From Salinivirgaceae bacterium (GTDB lineage: Bacteria > Bacteroidota > Bacteroidia > Bacteroidales > SZUA-534): a stretch of 34,500 nt of DNA. The translations under genes and the position numbers were made by a program. Location of the stretch: contig JAEINW010000027.1 of NCBI GenBank assembly GCA_016342715.1, positions 1-34,500 on the forward strand, given 5' to 3'. This document shows positions 16,421-24,712 of this stretch, in pieces (within the stretch, counting starts at the first letter, position 1; each line of letters begins with the position of its first letter). The notes under the pieces are model-generated. The model searched no databases. It was given only the letters and a program-made list of their open reading frames with translations, and was not told the DNA's origin.

Positions 16421-18853
16421 ATGACATTTAGCATCAAAGAAAATAATTTTTACCTTAACAATAAAAAGGTATTTCTTAATTCAGGGGAAATCCACTATTT
16501 CAGAATCAAGCGTGAACTTTGGGATAAGCACCTTGAAGCAGCAAAGGAAGCCGGACTTACGACCATAAGCACCTATGTTCCATGGGCATTTCACGAATCG
16601 GTGGAGGGTGTTTTCGATTTTGATGGTACGTCGTGTCCTGAACGGGATCTGAAAGGATGGCTTAGTCGTTGTCAAGCCCACGGATTGCATTGCATTGTAA
16701 AACCGGGACCTTTTATCCTTGCTGAATATCGGGGAGCAGGATTGCCCGATTGGTTCATGGAACAATATGGCAGCGAAGTTAAGATGCGCAATAGCAAAGG
16801 TGAAATTGTCCCAAGTGAGGGGGTCAGCCTGTTTAATCAAAAATATCTGGAGAAAGTAACACTTTGGTACGATAACATCATGCCATTTATAAGCCAACGC
16901 CAACTATCAAACGATGGACCAATTATCATGATGCAGATATGTAATGAGATAGGTGTATTCCCATGGTTGGCGCATCAGGGAGATTACAACAATAATGTTA
17001 AGGATCGGTTCATTGTCTATTTATCGAAAAAATTTTCCGACCTTAAAGAACTGAACAGCCTTTGGGGAACCAATTATTCTGATTTTTCTCATGTTGAACT
17101 TCCTCCCGATGGAAAGCTTCCTTATGCATCAAAACAAGATCGTGGTCGCGATTATGAATGGCACATGTTCTGGAGAACTTACTACGGTGATTACTTAAAG
17201 ATGCTTACTGCTATGGCTCGGGAACGCGGAGTTAGCGTGCCATTATATCATAACCTTCCGGGCTGGATTTATGGTAGTGGTTATGAGTTTCCAGTGAATA
17301 TCACCATGTATGAAGATTTGTTCGAAGATAAGAGTGATATTATTTTTGGAGTCGATCATATTCCTGAATTTATGTCGTATCGTAACATGCACGACGATAG
17401 GATTATAAACGATATTACTTATGCCATGCAGGGCAATAAACCGCTGTTTGCCGCTGAATTCCAGAGTGGCTCACGCGAGTATCATGTGGTAACCAATCCG
17501 CGCGAAATGGAACTCTTTTACAAAGCGAGTGTTGCCAATGGACTTACCGGCTGGAATTATTATATGTTTTCGCAGGGACGCAATACAAGACACACCGGAT
17601 ATTCCGGCTCAACATTTTACTGGTTTAACCCGCTTACGCCCGAAGGCGAGCGCACCAGTGCTTACCCGCTGGTGAAACGGATGAATAAAATCATTAAAAC
17701 CTCCGAAAGCCTTATTGTTGATGCAAAACGTAAAGCAGAGGTATGTGTTCTTTTCTATCCTCCGTATTATGCCACAGAACTGGAACGTCCTGTTTCAGGA
17801 GCATGTGAACTTCAGTTCTCGGCTTCTGCCATTCGGAGACCTGCCTATTTCGACGGCTTATTAAAGGTTTTACAAATCCTTAATATCGACTACAATATGA
17901 TGGACTTAAGCAAGACTACGGCAGATAAATTGCAACACTACAAACAGGTCTGGGCCTTTAGTACCGATGAAATGAATGCTGCCGACCAACAAACCATTGT
18001 TAATTATACAAACGCAGGAGGTAGTATGGTAATTTTTCCATATCTCCCCGATCGCGAAATGTCGCAAAAACCCTGCACAATCATTCGCGATGCCCTTTCA
18101 ATACATCCATCGGGGAGTGAAATCATCGATTCTCCACTAATAGATGTTTATGACCTTAAGGATATCAAATGTGCCAATCCGCAAAGTATTTTTTCAGAAG
18201 AATCATTAGTTGATGCCGAAATAATTGCACGCAACATAAATGGTTCTGCTTGTGGGTTCACAAAAAAACTTGGAAATGGGTCGCTAACACATCTTGGAAC
18301 CTGGATTGGATTCGACACCGAAGGACAAAAACCGGTTTATGAAGCACTGCTAAACCAATCATCTGCAAAACTTCGACAGGCATCAACCAACAACGAAAAT
18401 ATTGCTGTACGCGAACGCTTCACAAGTGAGCAGGCTGCTGTGCTTTTTGTTGCCAATTACTACAACGAAGAACAAACATGCAACGCTAGTTATACACATC
18501 CTGAAACAGAAGAAACAATCAGCATACCCTATTCACAAGATGTGATGCTCATGCCGGCTTTATACGCCATTTTAACTCCGGTGTGTATGAAAGTTGCCCC
18601 CGGATTAAAAATTTTACACAGCACTTCTGACCTTCTAAATATTGAAGAAAAAAATGGACAACTTATCATTACTCTTTATGGAGATCGCGATCTCCCTGGA
18701 GAAATAGTTTTTGAAGGTACTGAAGTACAAAAAATTAGTACTGCAATAATGGATGGAGAAAACCTGAAAATTCAACACATCAAAAAAAATGTGGTTGTTG
18801 CATATACCCACAAACATAAAGTTGAAATGACTCTAAATGTATCTATTGGCTAA
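16421..18853 (+). CDS. GH35-family cytosolic enzyme, possible beta-1,2-glucosyltransferase
   Basis: 810 residues with no signal peptide, so cytosolic. The N-terminal TIM barrel is GH35: it opens VFLNSGEIHYFRIKRELW, has ISTYVPWAFHESVEGVFDF, the acid/base segment MQICNEIG (Glu176) and the nucleophile segment FAAEFQSGS (Glu346). After the barrel (about 430-600) comes a Rossmann-like segment (VCVLFYPPYYATE … GGSMVIFPYLP), then small beta domains. GH35 members are mostly beta-galactosidases, but a GH35 enzyme from Ignavibacterium album is an established transglycosylase acting on beta-1,2-gluco-oligosaccharides, and this gene sits between a sugar importer and a GH94 phosphorylase. A beta-1,2-glucosyltransferase or glucosidase is therefore as likely as a galactosidase. 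It lies in the same tight gene run (58 and 30 bases to neighbours). Confidence 0.82.
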   Translation: MTFSIKENNFYLNNKKVFLNSGEIHYFRIKRELWDKHLEAAKEAGLTTISTYVPWAFHESVEGVFDFDGTSCPERDLKGWLSRCQAHGLHCIVKPGPFILAEYRGAGLPDWFMEQYGSEVKMRNSKGEIVPSEGVSLFNQKYLEKVTLWYDNIMPFISQRQLSNDGPIIMMQICNEIGVFPWLAHQGDYNNNVKDRFIVYLSKKFSDLKELNSLWGTNYSDFSHVELPPDGKLPYASKQDRGRDYEWHMFWRTYYGDYLKMLTAMARERGVSVPLYHNLPGWIYGSGYEFPVNITMYEDLFEDKSDIIFGVDHIPEFMSYRNMHDDRIINDITYAMQGNKPLFAAEFQSGSREYHVVTNPREMELFYKASVANGLTGWNYYMFSQGRNTRHTGYSGSTFYWFNPLTPEGERTSAYPLVKRMNKIIKTSESLIVDAKRKAEVCVLFYPPYYATELERPVSGACELQFSASAIRRPAYFDGLLKVLQILNIDYNMMDLSKTTADKLQHYKQVWAFSTDEMNAADQQTIVNYTNAGGSMVIFPYLPDREMSQKPCTIIRDALSIHPSGSEIIDSPLIDVYDLKDIKCANPQSIFSEESLVDAEIIARNINGSACGFTKKLGNGSLTHLGTWIGFDTEGQKPVYEALLNQSSAKLRQASTNNENIAVRERFTSEQAAVLFVANYYNEEQTCNASYTHPETEETISIPYSQDVMLMPALYAILTPVCMKVAPGLKILHSTSDLLNIEEKNGQLIITLYGDRDLPGEIVFEGTEVQKISTAIMDGENLKIQHIKKNVVVAYTHKHKVEMTLNVSIG

Positions 18854-18883
18854 GCAACAGAAATTAAATAATACAAAGTTCAC

Positions 18884-21800
18884 ATGAAAATCAAAAATAA
18901 ATCAGGCCTTTGCTTCACATTTCTTGAGAATGGTTCCATCGAACATATCGAGGTTGAACCCATAAAGATAAGCCTTAAATCAACTACCTCATTTTCAAAA
19001 CCTGGCACCAATCTTTTTCTAAGAAAAAGAACAAACCCCATTGAATTCAAAGCCCTTTTGGGACCTGAAAGCAACAGTGTTTTCCAGATAAAGGACAATG
19101 TATTTATTGCTCAGGGCAGTTGGGATGGTCTTGAATATACCTGCGTTTTACAACTTTCACCTAAAAGTAAAACTTGGCAATGGCGTGTTGATATCACCAA
19201 TAATTCTGATAAAAAAGTTGAACTCGATTTAATTTATCTGCAGGATATCGGCTTAAAGCAAATAAACAATGGTTTGGTGAATGAATATTATGTAAGCCAG
19301 TATTTAGAAAGGCTAATTTTTGAAGACCAAAAACTCGGCTCTGTTATTTGTTGCAGGCAAAATATGAAAGAATCGGTGGGAAATCCATGGTTGATGATCG
19401 CATGTAAGAACAGTGCCGTAGCCGGAAGTACCGATGGTATGCAATTTTATGGTAATACCTGCCGTGAAACCGGGATTCCCGAAGGATTGCTTACTGAAAC
19501 ATTAGGAGGAAATTATGCCGGTGAATCATCGGTTCTCGCTTTACAGGAAAAACCTTTTCAACTTGAATCCGGTGCAAGACATACCAGTGTTTTTGTTGCG
19601 ACCTACTTGCCCAATCATCCCGAAGCCTCATCAACGGAAGATTTGCATCAGCTAACTGACCTTTTTTATGAATTTGATGATGGGATTAAATTATCGTTTA
19701 AAGAGAAAATGACTTCTCCTGTTAAAAACAGTTTCAACACGGCTACCTTTCTGCCTATCGATGATCTCACCAATGAGGAACTTAAGGGGTTTTTTGGAGA
19801 AATAAGACGTCATATTGAAGAGGAAAACGGCCATCTGCTTTCATTTTTCTGCAATGAGAATAACCATGTAGTGTTGCATGCAAAAGAAACAAAGGTTGAC
19901 CGTCCACATGGTCATATTATGCAAGCCAAAGTAGGGTTTACCCCCGACGAAAACGTTGTCTCCACAACCTCATTTGCTTCTGGTGTTTTTAACTCGCATC
20001 TTACTCAGGGCAACACCAATTTTAATACCTTGCTTTCCGTTTGCACCAGCCAGTTCAACCTTTCTGCGCAATCCGGTCAACGAATCTTTGTTGAAATAGA
20101 GGGTCGGCAATATCTGCTTGGAGTTCCTTCTGCCTATGAAATTGGATTAAACCACTGCCGGTGGATATATAAACACGGTAATCATTGTTTCCAAATCCGT
20201 ACATGGACATCACATTCAACACCGCAAATCCATATGGATTTTAAGGTTATCAGTGGCAACAATGTTAACCTGTTAATTACCCACGATTTTGATGAACTCA
20301 ATGGCTGGAAAATTAACCCTGGCAGCACTGCAGATGAATATGTAGCTATACCTAAAGAGAATAGCATGATTAAGGAAAAATTTACTGAGCCACAATTCAG
20401 GATCCGGGTCAACAGCCTTGATGCCAATTATAAAGATTGTGGGGATGAAGTGCTCTATTCTAACAATATTTTTGAGAAAGAGGGCTCTTTATTTGTCCTT
20501 GCTGTAAAGGAAACATCCAATTTCTTCATGAGTTTTATTGGTGAAGTATGTTCCACCTGGGAGATATCAACACCTAAAAATGCCGATGAACAATGGCTTG
20601 CCGATTTTCAGCATGCACAAACCTATTGGCATGACATGAGTTTAAACCTTTCGTTGCAAAGCGATCAGAAGGACTTGGCAGCCATAAAGGAAATACTTCC
20701 CTGGTATGCCATGAATGCTATTACCCACTTTTTAACGCCCTACGGTTTAGAACAATTTAGTGGAGCTGCCTGGGGTACGCGCGATGTATCGCAAGGCCCC
20801 ATTGATTTACTGCTGACCATGGAAAAATATGAGGAAGCAAAGCACCTTTTGTGCATCTTATTTTCAAATCAGAATCATGATGGCGGTTGGCCACAGTGGT
20901 GGATGTTCGACAGTTATTCAAAAATCCGTGCAGGCGATTCCCATGGTGATGTTTTTTATTGGGTTTTGATAGCACTAAGTGATTACATTAAAGTTACCGG
21001 CGATCTCAACATATTGGATGAGTTGCTTCCCTTTTATAATGAAAGCAATAATACGGCTAATGAAGTCAAATCCATCAGCGAACATGTGGACAGGCTCATC
21101 CAGATGATTGTGGATTCTTTTTTATCTGGCACCGCCTTAGTTCCATTCGGTGGCGGCGATTGGAATGACTCTCTGCAACCGGTAAGTAAACAATTGGCCG
21201 AACGCATGATTTCGAGCTGGACCGTTGAAATGAATTTTCAAGCCTTCAATCAGTATCATTTGGTTTATGAATTAATTGGTGATGTTGTAAAAGCAAATGA
21301 ATTAAAGGAAATATGTGCAAGAATCAGAAGCGATTTTAACAAACATCTTGTAAAAGATGGCGTTGTTGCAGGCTATGGTTTGGTTAACGATGATAAAACC
21401 ATCAGTGTACTGCTTCACCCGAGTGATACCAAAACCGGCATTCATTATAGTATTCTGCCAATGAATCGTGGAATAATAAGCGAAATATTTACAAAAGAAC
21501 AGGCTCAACATCACCAGAATATTATCGAACAACACCTAAAAGGCCCTGATGGTGCCCGCTTAATGGATCGTCCTCTAAAATATACTGGAGGCATTCAAAG
21601 CATTTTTCAACGTGCCGAAAGCAGTACATTCTTTGGGCGCGAAATCGGTTTAATGTACGTTCATGAGCACATTCGTTACGCTGAATCACAAGCTCGCATT
21701 GGCCATGCCGACGCATTCATTAAGGCGCTTCGACAGGCAATTCCGGTGGCTTACAAAGAAATTGTACCGTCCGGTGATATCCGCCAGGCAAATTGCTATT

Positions 21801-22231
21801 ACAGCAGCTCCGATGTTATTTTCGAAAGCCGATATGAAGCCGACGAACACTACGATAAAATTAAAACAGGCACCATTGCGTTAAAAGGTGGATGGCGGGT
21901 TTATAGCAGTGGACCTGGTATTTATGTGAGCATGATTGTAACACGTCTGCTTGGTTTGCGCATTGAATTCGATAATGTAATCATCGATCCCGTTATTCCT
22001 CTTGCGATGGATGGTTTTTCTGCATCACTAAAATTCATGGGTCGTAATGTAAGGTTCAATTATCATATAAAAGAAAGTTGTTTCAGTCCAAAAGCGGTTA
22101 CTGTAAATGGAAGTGCTTTAAAATTCCTTCATCAGGAAAACAAATATCGCCAAGGTGGAGCGCTTATAAAAGCGGACTCTTTTTTAAGTCTTTTAAACCA
22201 AAAGGAAAATGCGATTGACATAAGCATGTAA
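18884..22231 (+). CDS. GH94 phosphorylase, probable 1,2-beta-oligoglucan phosphorylase
   Basis: 1115 residues with no signal peptide, so cytosolic. N-terminal beta-sandwich domains are followed by the GH94 (alpha/alpha)6 barrel (about 590-1020), with WGTRDVSQGPIDLL (about 628-641), GGWPQWW, the catalytic-acid segment GGGDWNDSL (Asp759/Asp762) and SAS-type ending motifs such as YYSSSDVIFESRYEADEHY and GGWRVYSSGPGIY (phosphate-binding region). Cellobiose and chitobiose phosphorylases are about 800 residues; characterised 1,2-beta-oligoglucan phosphorylase (the Listeria innocua type) is about 1100, matching this protein. Predicted reaction: beta-1,2-oligoglucan plus phosphate gives a shorter oligoglucan plus alpha-glucose 1-phosphate, saving ATP. 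GH144 and GH3 neighbours support the linkage. Confidence 0.88.
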   Translation: MKIKNKSGLCFTFLENGSIEHIEVEPIKISLKSTTSFSKPGTNLFLRKRTNPIEFKALLGPESNSVFQIKDNVFIAQGSWDGLEYTCVLQLSPKSKTWQWRVDITNNSDKKVELDLIYLQDIGLKQINNGLVNEYYVSQYLERLIFEDQKLGSVICCRQNMKESVGNPWLMIACKNSAVAGSTDGMQFYGNTCRETGIPEGLLTETLGGNYAGESSVLALQEKPFQLESGARHTSVFVATYLPNHPEASSTEDLHQLTDLFYEFDDGIKLSFKEKMTSPVKNSFNTATFLPIDDLTNEELKGFFGEIRRHIEEENGHLLSFFCNENNHVVLHAKETKVDRPHGHIMQAKVGFTPDENVVSTTSFASGVFNSHLTQGNTNFNTLLSVCTSQFNLSAQSGQRIFVEIEGRQYLLGVPSAYEIGLNHCRWIYKHGNHCFQIRTWTSHSTPQIHMDFKVISGNNVNLLITHDFDELNGWKINPGSTADEYVAIPKENSMIKEKFTEPQFRIRVNSLDANYKDCGDEVLYSNNIFEKEGSLFVLAVKETSNFFMSFIGEVCSTWEISTPKNADEQWLADFQHAQTYWHDMSLNLSLQSDQKDLAAIKEILPWYAMNAITHFLTPYGLEQFSGAAWGTRDVSQGPIDLLLTMEKYEEAKHLLCILFSNQNHDGGWPQWWMFDSYSKIRAGDSHGDVFYWVLIALSDYIKVTGDLNILDELLPFYNESNNTANEVKSISEHVDRLIQMIVDSFLSGTALVPFGGGDWNDSLQPVSKQLAERMISSWTVEMNFQAFNQYHLVYELIGDVVKANELKEICARIRSDFNKHLVKDGVVAGYGLVNDDKTISVLLHPSDTKTGIHYSILPMNRGIISEIFTKEQAQHHQNIIEQHLKGPDGARLMDRPLKYTGGIQSIFQRAESSTFFGREIGLMYVHEHIRYAESQARIGHADAFIKALRQAIPVAYKEIVPSGDIRQANCYYSSSDVIFESRYEADEHYDKIKTGTIALKGGWRVYSSGPGIYVSMIVTRLLGLRIEFDNVIIDPVIPLAMDGFSASLKFMGRNVRFNYHIKESCFSPKAVTVNGSALKFLHQENKYRQGGALIKADSFLSLLNQKENAIDISM

Positions 22232-22290
22232 TAAAGCATGTTTATCACTATACTTTAAGAATTTGAAATTAAATATTTAAGACTTTAACT

Positions 22291-24540
22291 ATGAAAATCC
22301 AAAGTCATCTCTATATTTTCATTATCTTTTTTTCTATTCTTTTCTCAGGTTGTCACTCGGAACAAAAACAGAAAATTGGAAAGAGTGAATACCAACAAAA
22401 GATAGATTCACTGATAAAAATTATGACCCTTGACGAAAAAATTGGTCAACTCAACCTTTTATCCAGCGGTTGGGACATTACCGGACCAACTATGGATCCG
22501 AATTTTAAGCAGTTCATAAAACAAGGAAAAGTTGGAGCCATTTTTAACGCTTTAACGGTTGAATTTGTTACTGAATTACAAAGGTTGGCCGTTGAAGAAA
22601 CGAGATTAGGTATTCCATTACTTTTTGGATATGATGTAGTGCATGGGTATCGTACAATTTTTCCTATTCCCCTTGCTCAATCTTGTAGTTGGGATTTGTC
22701 AATGATTGAACAATCCGAAAGGATTGCTGCTACTGAAGCCTCCGCCGAAGGAATCAACTGGACATTTGCTCCCATGGTAGACATTTCACGTGATCCACGT
22801 TGGGGCAGAGTTTCAGAAGGCGCTGGTGAAGATACTTGGTTGGGAAGCCAAATGGGAGCAGCTCGCGTAAAAGGATTTCAGGGTAAGGATATGTCGGATG
22901 CTAATACAATATTGGCTTGTGTAAAACATTTTGCAGCCTACGGTGCACCTGAAGCTGGCCGCGATTACAATACCGTTGATATGTCGGAACGAACTCTTTT
23001 TGAATACTACCTGCCTCCTTATAAAGCGTGTATTGATGCCGGAGCCGGCAGCATAATGACCTCTTTTAATGAAATTTCCGGAGTTCCGTCCTCATCAAAT
23101 CGGTGGTTATTTACCGAATTATTACGAAACAAATGGGGATTTATAGGCTTTGTGGTTACCGATTACGCCTCCATTTTTGAGCTGATACCCCATGGTGTGG
23201 CCTCCGATTCAGCTATGGCAGGTGAATTGGCGTTGCATGCGGGAATTGAAATGGATATGCAAAGTACCGTATTTATTAACCATCTGAAAAAGTCGCTTGA
23301 AAACGAGAAAATTACCCTAAAAGAGATTGATGATGCCGTTAAGAATATTCTAATGGCAAAATACAATTTAGGACTTTTCGACGATCCGTATCGCTATTGT
23401 AATGCTCAAAGAGAAAAAGAGGAGCTGTTAACGCCCGTCTCACAGCAATTTGCCCGCGACTTTGTGACCAAAAGTTGTGTGTTGCTAAAAAACGAAAACC
23501 AAACCTTACCCATTCCAGCTAATATAAAAAAAATAGCCCTTATTGGTCCACTTGCCAATTCAAAAGAGGATATGTTGGGAAGTTGGTCTGCATCAGGTAA
23601 AGCAGTTCATTGCATAACACTTCTTGAAGCATTGGAAGAAAAAGCGACAAAATATAATTTCAAAATAGAGTATGCCGAAGGTTGCCAAATTCAAGACCCA
23701 TCGGTTAAAGGATTTGCCCGGGCAATGCATGCAGCAAAATCGGCCGATTTTGTTATTCTGGCCTTGGGTGAACACCGCAATATGTCCGGTGAGGCGGCAA
23801 GTCGTACAAATATTAACCTACCTGAGGTGCAACAGGAATTGGCAAATAAACTAATAGCGCTGGATAAACCTCTGGCTGTTGTTTTGTTCAATGGACGTCC
23901 TTTGACTATTACAGAGCTAAACAAAACAGCCCCGGCCATCCTGGAAACCTGGTTTGGCGGTACTCAAGCCGGAAACGGCATTGCCGATGTGCTTTTTGGA
24001 GAGGTTATTCCATCAGGAAAATTAACCATGACATTTCCACGTGAAGTGGGACAAATCCCCATACATTACAATGTTAAAAACACGGGGAGGCCTATTGATC
24101 CTAAAAACCCGGAATACAAATACCGGTCAAAATATATCGACTGCCCTAACGAACCCCTCTATCCCTTCGGTTATGGATTAAGTTATACCCAATTTGAATA
24201 TTCGAATCTCACCATTGACAAGCCAGAACTAAGCAAATCGGATACACTGCATATATCCATCGAGGTTTCTAATACAGGCAATTACGATGGATTTGAAATT
24301 GTACAACTTTATACGCGCGATTTAGTAGGCAGTGTAACCCGCCCCATTAAGGAACTGAAAGGATTTAAGAAGGTATTTATACCTAAAGGGCAAAAGGATA
24401 CCGTTACATTTAAATTAACGCCCAGAGATTTAAAATTCTACAATCTGAAGATGAAGTATGTCTGGGAGCCTGGAGAATTTTTACTATTTGTAGGACCCAA
24501 TTCCATTTCAGGACTATCTGCGGAGTTTAGAATTTTATAA
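22291..24540 (+). CDS. GH3 beta-glucosidase lipoprotein
   Basis: Typical 749-residue three-domain GH3 protein. Lipoprotein signal ends FSGC (about Cys21), so it is membrane-anchored, probably periplasmic. Barrel domain about 32-360 with GYDVVHGYRTIFPIPLAQ, NWTFAPMVDISRDPRWGR, CVKHFAAYGAPEAGRDYN and the nucleophile Asp291 in FVVTDYAS; alpha/beta sandwich about 385-610 with LLKNENQTLPI and LGEHRNMSGEAASRT; fibronectin-III-like end with VSNTGNYDGFEIVQLYTRD. Bacteroides enzymes of this kind in GH144-containing loci prefer sophorose and short beta-1,2-oligosaccharides, so release of glucose from GH144 products is the inferred role. Last enzyme gene of the tight run. Confidence 0.93.
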   Translation: MKIQSHLYIFIIFFSILFSGCHSEQKQKIGKSEYQQKIDSLIKIMTLDEKIGQLNLLSSGWDITGPTMDPNFKQFIKQGKVGAIFNALTVEFVTELQRLAVEETRLGIPLLFGYDVVHGYRTIFPIPLAQSCSWDLSMIEQSERIAATEASAEGINWTFAPMVDISRDPRWGRVSEGAGEDTWLGSQMGAARVKGFQGKDMSDANTILACVKHFAAYGAPEAGRDYNTVDMSERTLFEYYLPPYKACIDAGAGSIMTSFNEISGVPSSSNRWLFTELLRNKWGFIGFVVTDYASIFELIPHGVASDSAMAGELALHAGIEMDMQSTVFINHLKKSLENEKITLKEIDDAVKNILMAKYNLGLFDDPYRYCNAQREKEELLTPVSQQFARDFVTKSCVLLKNENQTLPIPANIKKIALIGPLANSKEDMLGSWSASGKAVHCITLLEALEEKATKYNFKIEYAEGCQIQDPSVKGFARAMHAAKSADFVILALGEHRNMSGEAASRTNINLPEVQQELANKLIALDKPLAVVLFNGRPLTITELNKTAPAILETWFGGTQAGNGIADVLFGEVIPSGKLTMTFPREVGQIPIHYNVKNTGRPIDPKNPEYKYRSKYIDCPNEPLYPFGYGLSYTQFEYSNLTIDKPELSKSDTLHISIEVSNTGNYDGFEIVQLYTRDLVGSVTRPIKELKGFKKVFIPKGQKDTVTFKLTPRDLKFYNLKMKYVWEPGEFLLFVGPNSISGLSAEFRIL

Positions 24541-24620
24541 ACTGAGAGGTGAAAAATATCACTTTTTGGAGATTCGGATATTTCCTTAATTTTACTTAAA
24601 TTCATCATGTTGTCAATTTT

Positions 24621-24655
24621 AGCAGAATCGATGAAAACAAATTGGGAATTCTGCT
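24621..24655 (+). promoter_or_regulatory. 8-bp inverted repeat before the regulator gene
   Basis: AGCAGAAT (24621-24628) and ATTCTGCT (24648-24655) are perfect inverted copies with a 19-base gap, 57 bases before the regulator start. It has no T-run, so it is an operator or leader hairpin candidate rather than a terminator. I did not see another copy before susC. Confidence 0.35.
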
Positions 24656-24712
24656 GGAATTATTGTGTTATAGGATCATTTTAAATGAGTTAATTAATCA
24701 ACGAGCAAAAGT

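Noticed and set aside
16421-18853. Plain beta-galactosidase annotation
   Set aside because: The family is GH35, but the surrounding genes all point to beta-1,2-glucan and a GH35 beta-1,2-glucosyltransferase is known, so the default substrate is not supported.
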